Assembly: GCA_037074615.1 (NCBI GenBank)
Contig: CM073570.1
Coordinates: 14,306,685-14,370,684, forward strand
Direction: 5' to 3'
DNA length: 64,000 nucleotides
Origin: Leucaena leucocephala
Taxonomy: Eukaryota > Streptophyta > Magnoliopsida > Fabales > Fabaceae
Shown here: piece by piece, positions 24,201-36,454 of the stretch
How the letters are laid out: each line of letters begins with the position of its first letter
Position numbering within the stretch: the first letter of the stretch is position 1
Notes under the pieces: generated by a model
Told to the model about the DNA's origin: nothing
The model's input: only the letters and a program-made list of their open reading frames with translations
Databases searched by the model: none
Made by a program: the position numbers and the translations under genes

Positions 24201-26066
24201 CTGCTCTCAAACTCCCACTGGGGAAGTACCCCTTGAGAAAGATCTATCATCTATATAGATGTAACTCATCCTGATTTTACCTTTAATTTTGTCTTACACA
24301 ACATTCAAATCTTTTTAAGCTAAGCTAAGTCAATGTTGATATCATCTATCTGGTATCACAATTTTTTTCTCTTTTTGCAATCTCTTGCTATCGTGCTTCT
24401 AATGTTTGATCCCTCATCGTTTTATCTATTTTGCTGGTGTCATCATCTCACATTTGGCTTTTTTATTATCAGCTGGCAGGAAGGAATTGTAAAGGAGAAC
24501 AAGAAAGATGAAATAACTGTTGACTTTCCTGGTATAGAAATGATTTGATTGAACGCTAATGTTTCATGTTCTTAGCAATTATATCATGTGCTTGAAAATT
24601 TATGATCCAATGGTTTCTCTGCAGCTCGTGGAGAAACAGTAGTTGTTAGAGCTTGGCAAGTTAGATCATCCCTTTTTTGGAAGGATGGGAAATGGATTGA
24701 ATATTCCAGCTTGGGAGCAAATGTTAATTCTTCCCATGAGGTATTTTGCTTACATCTTCCAATGGGCAATTGATCAATAATTAATGATTAATGCTTGCCT
24801 GTTCTGAGCATAATATTTTGCATGCAGGGTGATACCCCACGTGAAAAACGCCCCAAGTTGGGTGGTCCTACGGGAGAGGCAAAGGGTAAGGATAAGATGT
24901 TAAAGAGCATTGAGGGTGTGGAGCCAGCAGACCCTAATAAATTGAGATTGCTTGATTTGTCAGAGAAAGAGAAAGTGTTTAATGTCGGTAAGAACAGTAA
25001 GAATGAAATTAAAACTGATACACAGAGAATGCCAAGAACTGGTCTTCAGAAAGAAGGATCAAGAGTGATTTTTGGTGTTCCCAAACCTGGGAAGAAGAGG
25101 AAATTTATGGAAGTTAGCAAACATTATGTTGCAGATAGGAAGGATAAGGTTGATGATGGAAATGAGTCAGTTAAACTCGCAAATTTCTTGATGCCTCAAG
25201 GTCCAGCATTTCGAGGATGGAAAAATAATGCGAAGAATGATACAAAGGAGAAGCGAGGAGCCAATTCCAAGTCCAAAACCGTCAAGTCTGGAAAGCCAGG
25301 GGTTCTGGGTAAACCAATCCCGCCGAAAGACAATCCTTCAGAGAATGCCTTTTCTCTTCCCAATGATTTGACAGATCATAAACAAAAGATCAAGGACTCT
25401 GAAAGTGAAAACCATGCGGAGATGGCATCCTACTCTGCAAATGATGGAGCAGCTGAGGGACCAATCTTGTATCCTCCGTTGGCAACCTCGTCTGATGCTC
25501 CTTCCTCTAATAGGACAACCACATCAAGAGCTAGTAAAGGAAAACTTGCACCTGCTGGTGGAAAGTTGGGTAAGATAGAGGAGGAAAAACTGACAACTGA
25601 AACCTCTGAACCCCGTAGATCCAATCGCAGGATCCAACCAACATCAAGAGTAAGTATTTAACATATATATTTTTCTATTAGTGAAATTAGTTTTTTCCAG
25701 GTTTGCATTTAACAAATTGGCTTTCATGTCTCATCATTCTTGGAAGTATGAAAATGAGCCATTTTTTAACTTCGCACTTCTAAAAAATAAGATCGTATTC
25801 AATATATTTTTCTCGTCGTCTTGGCCTGATGTGATTGTCTTTGGAGTGGCAGCTATTGGAAGGGTTACAGAGTTATTTAATCATCTCGAAGATTCCTCCT
25901 GTTTCACATGACAAGGGTCACAAAAACCAGAATCGTAATGCTTCTAGGGGTGAGAATCCTTACACTAGAATTTCAATTTCTGGCGATGGGCAGTGCTCTT
26001 GAAGCTTTTCGAATCTGCTTTATATCATAACTGACCAACTCGTGAACAGGGAATAATCAAGGCTGA
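15269..26066 (+). CDS. Large Agenet/Tudor-like domain protein, G2484-1 type
   Basis: Coding exons: 15269-17087, 17185-17640, 19111-19487, 19929-20401, 20720-20772, 20860-20967, 21045-22840, 23012-23123, 23584-23764, 24473-24531, 24625-24740, 24828-25649, 25853-25949 and 26050-26066. They sum to 6486 nt, or 2161 aa plus stop. The start, MDYDDNDFQSQNL, is that of the plant family annotated as G2484-1 (Arabidopsis AT4G17330, from memory). A long acidic Ser/Thr-rich N-terminus (to about 1030) is followed by a conserved block, ALIQGIAPDEAYMISAFGGP (about 1037-1096). Next come a basic KPKRRKK cluster (about 1276), Ala-rich helices (about 1365-1450 and 1494-1537), and two Agenet units (about 1690-1790, LVEVFKDG...AWF; and about 1780-1850, VDVWIQ...WQEGIV...WIEYSS). 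A basic tail ends ASRGNNQG. Agenet domains read histone or other methyl marks, so a nuclear chromatin role is likely but not shown. All splice sites are GT-AG; the donor at 22841 (GTTATG) is weak. Confidence 0.92.
18540..18720 (+). pseudogene. LINE C-terminal remnant in intron 3 of the Agenet gene
   Basis: Reading across frame breaks gives MESFEKR..RGRP, FLVNLFKDLVVDKE, WACAIHVVDPF and WDKAY. This is the wording of the C-terminal end of plant RTE-type LINE polyproteins. Stops and at least one shift break it. It lies between coding exons and does not affect the host frame. Just upstream (18320-18500) an ORF of 61 codons shows no recognisable domain. Confidence 0.45.
24040..24069. repeat. (TA)n(TG)n microsatellite in an Agenet gene intron
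   Basis: About six TA units followed by nine TG units, in the 708-bp intron between the two Agenet-coding exon groups. It is likely to vary in length between individuals. Confidence 0.9.
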
Positions 26067-28043
26067 ACGACGCTGCCGCAAAACCTGCAATGGCGCAGCT
26101 CAGTTTGAAGGACAATTATATGAAGACAGAGAGAGAGAGAGACACCCAAGCCCAGCCTAGATGTGTATATTTATAATAGGGAACCTAGGAATGCAAATTC
26201 TTGCCATTTCTCGGCTTTAGTCAGACTAGTGGATAGTGAACTAGATGTTCATATCGATTTTTAGTTGTTTACAATATCATCATTCGATCTCCCTAGGTCC
26301 AAGTCCAAGGCACTTGTAGGCTGTATATGGAATTTCTCCGTGTAGTCTTCTGGTTTGTAGACGTTTGTTGATGATCAAATTACAACGTGATGCGCCTCCA
26401 CGTCTCTCCGTACTTGTTTACTCCCTCAACCTGCTTGCTTTGCTTGGTTTTTTTTTTCAAGCGCTGTTTTGTTTAAGCCCTTGATCTGGCACATCTCATG
26501 TGAGTGATTGATTCCACATAAGACATTACGTCAGGAGAGAGAAATGTGGGGCTGACTCTATTTTGTTTTAATATCTTAAACCAGTATTGGAAGTTTTTTT
26601 AGATCCTATTATCAGTAGTAACGACCTACTTTGGTTTTAGGGTTCGGTGTTATTTTTCCTAGTATATGACTCAAATTTAAAACCTAAAAAATCTAGTGAG
26701 GTCTTATATTGACGGGTATTCTCAGCTCTTTTCTTTCTGAGCTGCATCAGTAAAGGGACAGTTTCTCTTCTAACACAGTAAAGCTCTGATCAGCCTTACC
26801 ATGAAGCAGTTCTTTTGTGGTCATGACTGTGATTTGTGAATTATTTTGAACTGAATTCTCCTGTATGTTCATGATAGGAAAGAATTGAAAAATAATTTTG
26901 AACTGAATGCTTCCAGTTTTAATCCATTCAAATCAAAAGTCCTGACCCATCAGAAATGCGTCATTAATTTGACAGGCGTACTACGTATTTATTTGAGGAA
27001 TGAACACGTCGCATTGAAATTGTATATTATATCGAGATTAATTGGTGAAAATGTTTCCTTGTGGATCAAAAACTAGAAATTGCTTCTTGGTTATAAGGAT
27101 TACAATGTAAAGTATCAAGTCATTTAGCTTTTATACGTAATACGTTTGGGTCAAACCAAACTAGAATATGTGGATTTTGATTTTAGAAGTTTACGATATT
27201 AAAAATAGTTATTGAACAAATAATACATGAAAAATCTACTTAATTTAAATTGGAATGAAGTACTCCAGTTTCTTAATATTACAATATCAAATTTAATGCT
27301 CAATAATAGCTTATTGCGATAGTATCAACGTCAAAATAAAGGCAACAGAACAGACGGAAATAAACTGGAGACAATTTAACTAACATTTTGCTACTTGATT
27401 TTTTATGAACATATAGGCCTTTTTTCCGTCTAAATCACACCCACGATTGGTTCTTTGTAGATAAAAGATGAAAATATTTTCTTCTAAAATAAATATGTAT
27501 GCATATTTTAATATTTAAATAGTCCAAGATATAAAAGTGAAATAAAGATATAAATAGTAGAATAAAGCTCAATATCCAAACGTGCATAAAAAACAAGATT
27601 CGAATTCTTTTTACTATTTACTAAACCATTATACTATGTACTCAATTTGCAGATCAATGACGATCTTGAATCTGTGAAGAGATAAATAGGCCAAGAGGAA
27701 ATGGGAGAAAAATCTTTTTTTTTTTTTGTTGCGAGACACGTTAACCTGTTACAGAGCGAACGTACAGATCTACAAGAATATCTATTAACACTTGCAAGCG
27801 CATTAACAAACTTCATCCTATACATAGATATATAAATTAAGCCATCTACCGTCTTACTGGATTCTGTCTGCATGCCTTTGATTGATTGCTGTGGCAAAAG
27901 TTGAATTAGCACCGACTTGATATCTGCCTTATGAAACGGAAAAAATGGAGGCATTTTCGTGGACAAGCGATGCCGTCAACAAGTAGATTGGACAGTTTTA
28001 TTTCTCCCAATAATATTTCCCTTGGTCACAAGTTACTTCATTA
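26067..28043. other. Converging 3' ends of the Agenet and O-fucosyltransferase genes
   Basis: The two genes are tail to tail. The first few hundred bases (to about 26460, with a T-run near 26443-26457) look like the 3' UTR of the Agenet gene. The 300 bp before 28043 should be the 3' UTR of the minus-strand gene. Between them is AT-rich DNA without recognisable genes. Minus-strand ORF 27634-27966 (110 codons) lies in the 3' UTR region and has no domain or family resemblance. Confidence 0.6.
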
Positions 28044-31000
28044 TCACCTGCTTGCTGTTTTTCTACTACCTTTTCTTCGTTGAAGACTCTCTTGAATCTT
28101 GCTACCTCCATTCATCATGGATTCCGAGTTCGCGGTAAGGTTTGTAGCAACATTTCTATATCCATCTCTGCTTGATTCTTCTACTAGTGGTTTTTCACAG
28201 ATGCAAGAGCTGGGATATTCATGAAATTCTCCTCGCCCCGGTCTCACCTCGTCCGGCTCTCCCATGAATCCTCTTTGAGATATCTTGACTTTTCTGGCAA
28301 AGGTATCCCAATCCATCTTATCTCTTGCTATAAACAGCGCACTAAGCTTCTTTGCATTTGGTCTAATGGTTCTTTTGTGACCCATATACCTCCTGTAATA
28401 TGCAGAATGAAATTTAGCAGGGATGTTAAGGTATTCTTCAAGTTCAAGCCATTAACACGCTTCTCTAAACCAAAAATAGGATATGGAAAAACAGGACATA
28501 ACAGTTAAAAGTCAGATAATATAACCACAAGCAGACAAACCAATGCCAAAACATGCTTCAATCTCTTAAAAGTCAGATAATATAACCACAATTCTCTAAA
28601 CGAACAACCAATGCCAAAACGTGCTTCAATCTCTTGAAATACATAAATACTCCCTCAAATCCTTTTTATAAGGCTGTATTAACTACTTTTGTAGGATTAA
28701 AGAAATTAGTCGGAATTAGTTAAATGTCAAAAACTATTACAACTATCCTTAATCAAATTAAAACAATTATTCAAGGTAAGAATGAAAGAGATAAGGACAT
28801 TTATAGAATTGAGCATAAATGTTTCTTTCAATTTTGCAAAGGGCCTTATTAAGGACAGATGGTAGGATTTTATAAATAAGACCGAAGGGAGTACTTTTTT
28901 TATGAACAAAACATACTTGAAGGAAGATGAAGTGACATCAATGACAAAACATGACAATGATAATCTTTTAAAAAAATTAAAATTAAAATTAAAATTTAAA
29001 CTATCATTGAGTGCTGACTCCAAGGGAAAACAAAGTTGACAGATTAAAACTTCAGTATCTAAATCCAGCGTAAACGTTAAATAGTAATGCTATACTTGCT
29101 TCTTGGGTCATGTGATATTCTGATATTCGGTTAACTTGTCATTCAAAAGAATTGAGATTCAGCTTTGCTGATCATTTTTCCATTCTTATTGAAGCAATTA
29201 TGTCTAAAGGTCAGAATAACTCCAGCAGAACGATGGAATTGCAGATTAATGCAGATGAGACCCAAGAAAACTTCAAAAAGTCCCATTCAGGTCACTCAAT
29301 TGTCGAAGGAATTCGATATGCTCTATCGCTGGGTCAATTTCAAGGGCACTGAATGCTTGGTTGTGCCCCCGAATCAACGGTCTACTTTTCAACATTGTAT
29401 CAGCCAAGAGAACTATCATCTTAAACAGTAGTAAAACAAACAATAGAGGAACCCTGGTAATTGAAGAGTGGTGTGAGGGCTCATTAATTATCTCAATTTA
29501 TATCTTAAAATCTGTATGACCGAACAACAATAATTTGTCTGAGCACCTTCTAAAAAATTAAAATAAGTAACAAGAAATTTCAGAATTGATGTTTTGGTCG
29601 TGTTTGACATGTACATTACGATTCTTCAATGTGAAACCCATTGCTATCTTTCTCCTTTCTACTCCTTACTTCTGTACTAGTTGAAGGCAAATAAGGAAAT
29701 GAAAATAATAACCCTAAATCTATGCAAAATTACATGGTCAATCCCTCCCTCATATTTTGCGCACAAGTCAGCCAATAATGCAACACAATAACCATATTTC
29801 AAAAAAGAATAATCACAGTATTACTCTAGCTATAAGCAATTTAACCATTATAATTGGTATACTATGCGCGTTTCTTTTTAGAAACAGAGCCAATTTCTCA
29901 CCCAAATAGGAAAAAACAAAAAAGGTTGTATAATATTCTGAAAGGGTAACACTTTCATGAGATTAAAGTAAATTTACTTCGTACCTTCGACCAGCAAGTA
30001 TCTTGGCCATGTTACCATTATTGTTTGTGACAAACACATCACTGGCGTCACAAACAATGTAGTCAATGGCAGCAAGACGGGAAGAGAATGGAAGGAAAGG
30101 TTTCAGCTCCTCATTGGCAAGCATCTCCTTAGTATACATGTTAGGGAAAAGTTCTCTTAGAGGGCGCATAGTCTCATCCCCACCATATATTTCTCCTGAT
30201 GCAACATAGAGGTATGTGTCATTTGCAAAGCCAAGTGCCCACAACATCAAACCAACTTCATGAGGAGTAAGTGGACATTTTCCTCGCTTACGCTCTCCAT
30301 CAGGGCTCAAGTCCTACAAATTTATACAAGGAAATTTACCCATTCACTTATATCAGCACAAAAATAACCAGGTTACATTAAGGCAAAAACAATTTGTAAA
30401 CGAAGCATATTAAAAAATGTAGTAGGTTTGAAACATCTGCAACAAAAATGACATCATCCTGCCGTTAAGACAAATAAGAAAAAATAGCATTAGAAATAAC
30501 AGGATTGCAGTCTTACAGGCAATGTTGTCCACCTTTTTCTGATTTCACCAAGTTCACGCCTCTCTTTTTCTCCCCCACCGAAATAACAACCTGAAAATGC
30601 TAGCATATCTGGTTCAAACCTGCAATAAATAATTGAAATGCTGTTATGAGAATCCAACATTTTAGACAATGGCGGTTTCCATGCTTCCCAAAAATTACTC
30701 CGATTTGACATTTGAATTATATACCCTATTAAATTCTAGAAAACCATATAGAAGAAGCTGCTGAGAGCAGAAGAGAAAGAACCATAACAAGTCGAAAGAC
30801 TTTCAAGATAAAAATCCACATTGGGAAGTGTTCTTGGAAAAGAGAAAGCACGAGGAGGAAAGAGAACTTGGGTTAAGATCTGTGAAATTTAGGTTCCTTG
30901 TATGAGCAATCTGCACCATTCTACTTTAGATGAAATTTTAATTTTGAACTTTATCCATCAGGTTCTTTAAACAAACCTTAGATGAACTGCAATAAATCGG

Positions 31001-33021
31001 TCTGCCATCTTTCGCATTCTCATTACCAGTTTCTGTCCGAGTTCTTGTATAGGTTTTGTAAACCTTAGGGCGTGATAATTAACACGGCAACGGAGTCTTT
31101 GTAGCTCATCATCAAGGTTATTTGCAAGTCTATAATCAAATTTTGTCAATTGCACAACCTGCAAAATATCCCCATGCTTGTTACCAGGTGCAAAGTTGGT
31201 TAAAGCATCCAAGAAGACAATAATGAAACAGTGCAAAAGCTTCATCATGACAAACATATATGTAACTGAAAGCAAAACAATTCAGGGAAACATAAGTCCA
31301 TCCCCATATCGATAGCAGCCTAACCCGTCTCCTTAAGAGGATTGGTAAAACTTGATCAAGATAATATTCTGGCTCTGATTTCCTTGGGACGCGCATTGTA
31401 TATGGTGGCTTTTCCATTGACCGCATGATCTTATCAGGAACTCTTTTAACAATAGGAACATCTTTTGCAAGATAAGAAATGAACCAAGCAACGTCAAAAA
31501 TGTTGATGAAGTCACTGCAAACAAAAGTCTCTTGAGTAAAAAACTGTAAACTTTTCTTACCAACTCTAACCTAAAATGAGAAAAGGTTGATAAAACCCGC
31601 CATGTACCTCTCGTCTTTCCAGTAAGATTGATGATCCAACTCAGGTACAACTAGAGTAGCATTTAGAATTCGTGCAACAACTACAGCATCTGTTATCTGA
31701 ACACGGAGTTAAAATTATTAAAAAGTATTTATTAAAGGTGTAAATGATAATTAAAACAGTGACCAGCTTTAGATGGATGATCTGTAGGATATCATAAAAC
31801 TTTTGCCCTACTTACCCCAGTTCTCTGTTGGTTCAGTCCTCCACTGGTTGCAATAAGCAAGTAGCCATTTGAATATCGCTCATGCACAGCAGCTACATTA
31901 TCCAGCAACCAAAATAATAGAGAGCATGACAAAAGGAGTCATTTGTTTAGAATTAGAAATTACATAATACAGCATACATATTCCAACCCAGATAACATCA
32001 GGTCCAATATTTTTGCACGCATCTTGCTAAACTAGAAACAGAAGTGATAAACATGCAGTGAGAATTTCAAAGTACTTTAACATGGAGACTCCCTGTGCTC
32101 GGCAGAATTTTCTAAGAAATGCCATTTGTGCCTAAATCTTAATCAGCAGTCATAACATTGAATAGGTTGATAAAACTATCATCTTAAAGTACTTTAGGCC
32201 ATAAATAAATTGAAAAATCAAATGACATAAAAAGCCAGGAGCTGTGAAATAACGCCATAAAATGGCATTGGCATCAGATAATGACTTCAACTATGGTCCA
32301 GACAAACAATGAATGGCAATTCGTGCAAGGAAATGCATCCCAGTTACTAGGATCACCTGGAAGATACGGAATAAGGAAAAGAAAGGGGTTGTAAATTACT
32401 TACGATCATAATGACGTCCTCTTTCACTGCACCCATAGTAGTATCTAGAATATTGTGATTTCCAAATATCAACTGGCGCACGATACTCCCCATGCTACAA
32501 AGATTCACATCAATTTACTTTTAATTAATATAATATGTCTGTCGATGAAGATACGCAAACTAAATCACAACTTTAATCTATGTTGTGTCGCTGATAATAT
32601 ATAACTGAAACCACGTTCGTACTAAAATCAAAACAATAATGTAAGCAACTAGTTTCCAATTTCAAACACCAGCAAAACCCAACATTACCCATTCAATTGC
32701 GTAACGCGTACGCACGCGCGGGAATTCACGCATACGAAGACAAACAATGATTACCTGTTTGTAGTAGAAAGTGCGCTGAACCAATCGTTGAGAGTACCAT
32801 TCAAGATCAGAGGCCATATGACCCGTTAAAAGCGAAATCAAGCCCAACGCGAATAGCATGAAGCCGCACACCACCGACCAAGAGGTCGGCTTCCTCTGCT
32901 GCAATGACGTCGGTGCCGTCGTCATCGATCTCCAACACACATGCTTATTAATATTCGGGTACTGTAACAAAGCCAGGTTCGTCGATAACAAGCTAAACCT
33001 CCAAGCCTTGGCCACACCCAT
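28044..33021 (-). CDS. Plant O-fucosyltransferase family protein (GT106-like, PF10250)
   Basis: Coding exons, minus strand: 33021-32755, 32494-32404, 31892-31816, 31696-31608, 31514-31325, 31158-30977, 30619-30517, 30313-29985 and 28392-28044. They sum to 1677 nt, 558 aa. It is a type II Golgi membrane protein: a short cytosolic N-terminus, a membrane anchor at about 47-67 (SWSVVCGFMLFALGLISLL), then the lumenal domain. Family landmarks in order: YLLIATSGGLNQQRTGITDA (about 130-150), LVVPELDHQSYWKDESDFINIFD (split over exons 4-5), RFIAVHLRFEPDMLAFSGC (about 291-309), GEIYGGDETMRPLRELFPNM, and DASDVFVTNNNGNMAKILAGRRRY (about 422-445), ending in GHKRTIRPNAKKL plus a charged tail. Members act on proteins or cell-wall glycans; the substrate cannot be read from sequence. 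The last intron (1592 bp) contains a Stowaway MITE. Confidence 0.93.
28505..28633. repeat. Tandem duplication in O-fucosyltransferase intron 8
   Basis: Two adjacent units (28505-28565 and 28566-28633) share TTAAAAGTCAGATAATATAA plus CCACAA and CCAATGCCAAAAC.TGCTTC. The second unit carries about seven extra bases in the middle. The similarity implies a fairly recent local duplication. Confidence 0.85.
28650..28891. mobile_element. Stowaway-type MITE
   Basis: A 242-bp element flanked by TA (28648-28649 and 28892-28893). It begins CTCCCTCAAATCCTTTTTAT and its other end in reverse reads CTCCCTTCGGTCTTATTTAT. These are diverged inverted repeats with the Stowaway CTCCCTCCGTCCC consensus. It lies in an intron and has no coding capacity. 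Confidence 0.85.
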
Positions 33022-33225
33022 TTGGGGTCAAAACGACAACCCCCAAATCGCCATCACCCCTTTCACTTCCAAAAGCCCATGTGCTTCGGAGCTGTAAGAA
33101 AACTGAGACACTGCAGGAAGTGAAGAAAAAGTTCGGGAGACAGAGAGAAGAGAATACCGTAAATGCAAGTAATGTGAATGTGAAAGGTTGGGAACAAAGG
33201 CTGCAAGGTTCCAGATTTCGTCGGG

Positions 33226-33245
33226 AACCCTAATTTAGGGTTTTT
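33226..33245 (-). promoter_or_regulatory. Inverted pair of teloboxes near the O-fucosyltransferase start
   Basis: AACCCTAA at 33226-33233 is followed after one base by TTAGGGTTTTT at 33235-33245. On the gene's strand the second is a perfect AAAAACCCTAA. It lies about 205-225 bp upstream of the ATG, the usual place near a plant transcription start. Confidence 0.5.
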
Positions 33246-34204
33246 GTTAGCGATATATTAATCACTGTAGAGTGTGAAGTCCTTGGAGTTAGCGACCATG
33301 GATACGAATGCTTTTTCAGGGAGAGAAAACCGTGCAACAGAGAAATATAAGAATGCCTTTTATATCGTTGTTTCAATGCGTTCAACTTTGCCGTAAAATC
33401 AAATTGCTGAGGTCTGTGTGGGAAAGAGAGAGAATTAAGGAATTAAGGAAATAATACATTAGGATATTGCGAGCAATCTGACATTCATCAGATAATCTCG
33501 CGATCATGACATTGAATAGTCAATGATTAAGGATTTTCTCAGGAAAATAGAAAAGGTAAGAAAGTTAAAGAGAGAGAACAAAAAAACAGAATTACGCAAA
33601 TGCGTGAGAATATGAGTTGGGAAAGGGTGATGCTTTCCTTTCACCTGGTTAAAAGGAACAAACAGTCAGGGGCTAATGAGGCTGACACCGTTAAAAAATA
33701 TCGGAACTTGTCAAGGTTAGAATTGGAATATTGAAAATTGGTTTTCATTTCTCTTGATAAAATTCCTACTTTTGCCAACAAAGTTAATGTAGTTGCTCAT
33801 AGCAACAAGTAAAAAATTTAGATGAGATATTGTTACTCGCGATTTATACATATTTTTTTTAATTTAGAGATATATCATATTTTAAGTGAGTATTTAGAAT
33901 TTAACTCACTTGAAATTTTTTCTTTTACTGAAAAAATATTTACTTTTTTTATTTAATGTTATCGTTAATAATTTTAAATTTAAATAATTATACTATAATT
34001 AATATTTAATATAAGTTTTAAATAATTTATTTGCATTAAATTAGTTAAAGGTAATAAATATATAGAAAATATATTTTATTTTTCTAACTGTGCATTTATT
34101 TATAAATAGGATAAATGAGAAAGAGTAAGTAAAAAAAGATAAGAGAAAATGAGTAGAAAAAATATATAAGAGAAATATGTATAATTAATTAGGGATATTC
34201 AGCC

Positions 34205-34715
34205 TATTTGAAAACCACGAAAACGTGGTTTCAACAGCTCTTTTGGGGTAAAATCTTAGTTTTAAAAAATTTTAAAATAAATAGTTATATTTGTTCAAAT
34301 GGGCTTTTAGATTAAATATGGTTTAAAACTAAGGTTTCAGATAAGCTGGTCAGAGTAGCTTATAGAACAGTAAAAGGGCTTATGAACTAACTAATTTTTA
34401 TATTACCCCTACTTTTTTTACACTCTATCTCCTACTTTTTCTTATTCCCTCTCTCCTCTCTCTTACTTTTTCTTACACCATCTATCTTTTTTTTCTTACA
34501 CCCCTTTCTTCTTATATCTTATCTCTCCTCATTTAATACTTGTGCCATTTTTATAATTTACTAATAATAAAAGTATTTCTTGAAATAACTATCCAAACAC
34601 TCATTTATTCAAAATTACTTTTTTTTATAAGCTCTTCTCTAAAAATTCTTTTCTATAAGCTGCATAAAAATCCTTTTTCTTCATAAGTTTGTTTCTAAAA
34701 TCCTATCCAAACAGG
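34205..34715 (+). repeat. Dispersed repeat R2
   Basis: Good copy of R2: GCCTATTTGAAAACC, AAATAGTTATATTTGTTCAA, AACAGTAAAAGGGCTTATGA, CT-rich tract, TTTACTAATAATAAAAGTA, ACACTCATTTATTCAAAATT, and the end AAAATCCTATCCAAACAGG. This end is roughly the inverse of the beginning (CCTATTTGGA-like), fitting a MITE with short inverted ends. Confidence 0.6.
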
Positions 34716-35075
34716 TCTATAATTAAAAACATATAATAAATATTTAGACAAACTCAAAATAAAACTTATAAAAAGGACAACATCAATTCAAAGATTTGAA
34801 ACTTATGTATAGGACTCAATGGAATATTAAGGAAGTGAATAATCTTAAATAAATAATTTAATTATTGAAAACACATAATAAGCATCACTATGTAATGAAA
34901 CAGAAAATGATAACAAGTTATATGCTATTTACTTATTGTGCAATTTTTAAATTGTTAAATTGTTATACAAAATTACACAATAATTTTCCAATTAATAATA
35001 GATTGCATTAAATGTAACATAATATCTTGTGTATGAAATAAACAATTAATAGATTGCACTAAATGGAATACAATA

Positions 35076-35275
35076 CTCCCTCCATTCCTTTTTATATGAT
35101 ACATAATCATCAACAAATTAGTTAAAGTTAGTTAGAGTCAATAAATATGAAAAAAATAATTTATTTTCTTAAAAACAACTTTAATTATTAAAAGGTGATG
35201 GAGAGAAAATATATGGAAAAGGATAAAAAAGATAATAAGTCAGAGGATGAAATGAGACAAATATATAATTAATGG
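35076..35275. mobile_element. Degenerate Stowaway-like MITE
   Basis: Begins TA|CTCCCTCCATTCCTTTTTAT, a good Stowaway start. The far end is decayed: only TTAATGGAGGTTA near 35271-35282 resembles an inverted end. Interior wording (TTAGTTAAAGTTAGTTAGAG) is also typical of such elements. Confidence 0.55.
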
Positions 35276-35477
35276 AGGTTAAAAATAAAAAGTATATATT
35301 AAATATTTAAATATTTTTAAAATATATTTTATATTTTTTTTTATAAAAAGCAACTACTACAATCAAATTGTACCAGCCAACGTCACAACAGAAGAGGAAT
35401 ATCCCAATAACGGGACATCTCGTGTGGCCACAAAAAAAAGAGTTCCAATTCAAAGAAAGGATTGATGGCTATGGTAA

Positions 35478-35690
35478 AGTTCAGATCAACAATGAAATTA
35501 GGTATTTAATTGAACTTTAATATAAAATTTATTAATTAATTTGAATATATTTAAAAAATTATTTAATTATAATAAATATAATATAAATAACTAATTTCAT
35601 TGTTGATCTGAACTTTTAATATAAAATTTATTAATTAATTTGAATATATTTAAAAAATTATTTAATTATAATAAATATAATATAAATACT
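35478..35690. repeat. 24-bp perfect inverted repeat within a tandem duplication
   Basis: 35478-35501 is the exact reverse complement of 35591-35614 (core CAGATCAACAATGAAATTAG). The AT-rich segment between the arms (35511-35590, starting ACTTTAATATAAAATTTATT) is repeated in direct orientation immediately after the right arm (35612-35690). The layout is therefore arm, unit, inverted arm, unit. The copies are nearly identical, so the event is recent. Confidence 0.9.
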
Positions 35691-35899
35691 CATATGTGAT
35701 CTTAAATTATCTATCAATTTAAAAGTTATATAATTAATTTGAGAAAATTAATAAATATAATATATATATAAGGTGAATCGATATCTTATATTTAAAATAA
35801 AAATATAAATTATAAAAATAACTGAGGAGTAATTTTTTAGAGTGGTTTCATTTTCCATAATATTATTATATAGTTTGAAGAAAACAATAACTTCTTAAT

Positions 35900-36242
35900 T
35901 GTTATAAAAATAAGAAAGTGAGAGAGTAGAAAGAATAACAAAACAAGATTTAAAGATGAGAGAAATAGAAGGACAAGAGAGAATTCCTCATATACTTGTA
36001 TATTCACTTGTTCAAATGCCTTCTACATAGCCACTATTTATAGGCCACACCCATTAAAGACTAAACATAAGGTTACAAAAGATTAAAGAGGAATAAAATG
36101 CCATTAACCATAAGAAACCCCTCTCAAGTCATTCATTGAGGAAGTTATAGGTTTATGGCATAAAGGGAAGAAGGAATCCTAAGAGGAATTTCAAGAGGTA
36201 TAAGTTTTATGGACATCTACATGTGCAAGAATATTTGTAACA
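35900..36242 (-). repeat. 3' LTR of the Copia element
   Basis: 343 bp and pairs with 42108-42450. On the element's strand, GGCCTATAAATAGTGG is a good TATA box inside the LTR. The outer flank is TTAAT. Confidence 0.95.
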
Positions 36243-36251
36243 CTCCCCCTT
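36243..36251 (-). other. Polypurine tract of the Copia element
   Basis: Reads AAGGGGGAG on the element's strand and directly abuts the 3' LTR start (TGTTACAAAT). This is the expected plus-strand primer site. Confidence 0.85.
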
Positions 36252-36454
36252 GGATGTCCATGACAGATATTATGCCTCATTAAAACCTTACTAGGAAAAA
36301 CCCATTGGGACAAAAACTTAGTGAAGGAAAAAGAGTACACAATATTTATTTAGGTTGCCTTATCAAAAAAAAAATTCAGGAAAACCCAATGAAAAACAAA
36401 ATCCTTAAAATAAAGAGTACATTAAGTACGTGTTTACTCCCCCTGATGACGTTG

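Larger units (their letters stand above)
33260..35899. other. Gene-free repeat region before the Copia element
   Basis: The first few hundred bases are the promoter side of the O-fucosyltransferase gene. From about 33800 on there is only AT-rich repeat DNA: an R2 copy, a Stowaway remnant and the duplicated inverted-repeat structure listed below. No gene is recognised. Confidence 0.6.

Noticed and set aside
27634..27966. Minus-strand ORF of 110 codons
   Set aside because: It lies in the probable 3' UTR of the O-fucosyltransferase gene, has no domain, and its composition follows local sequence.
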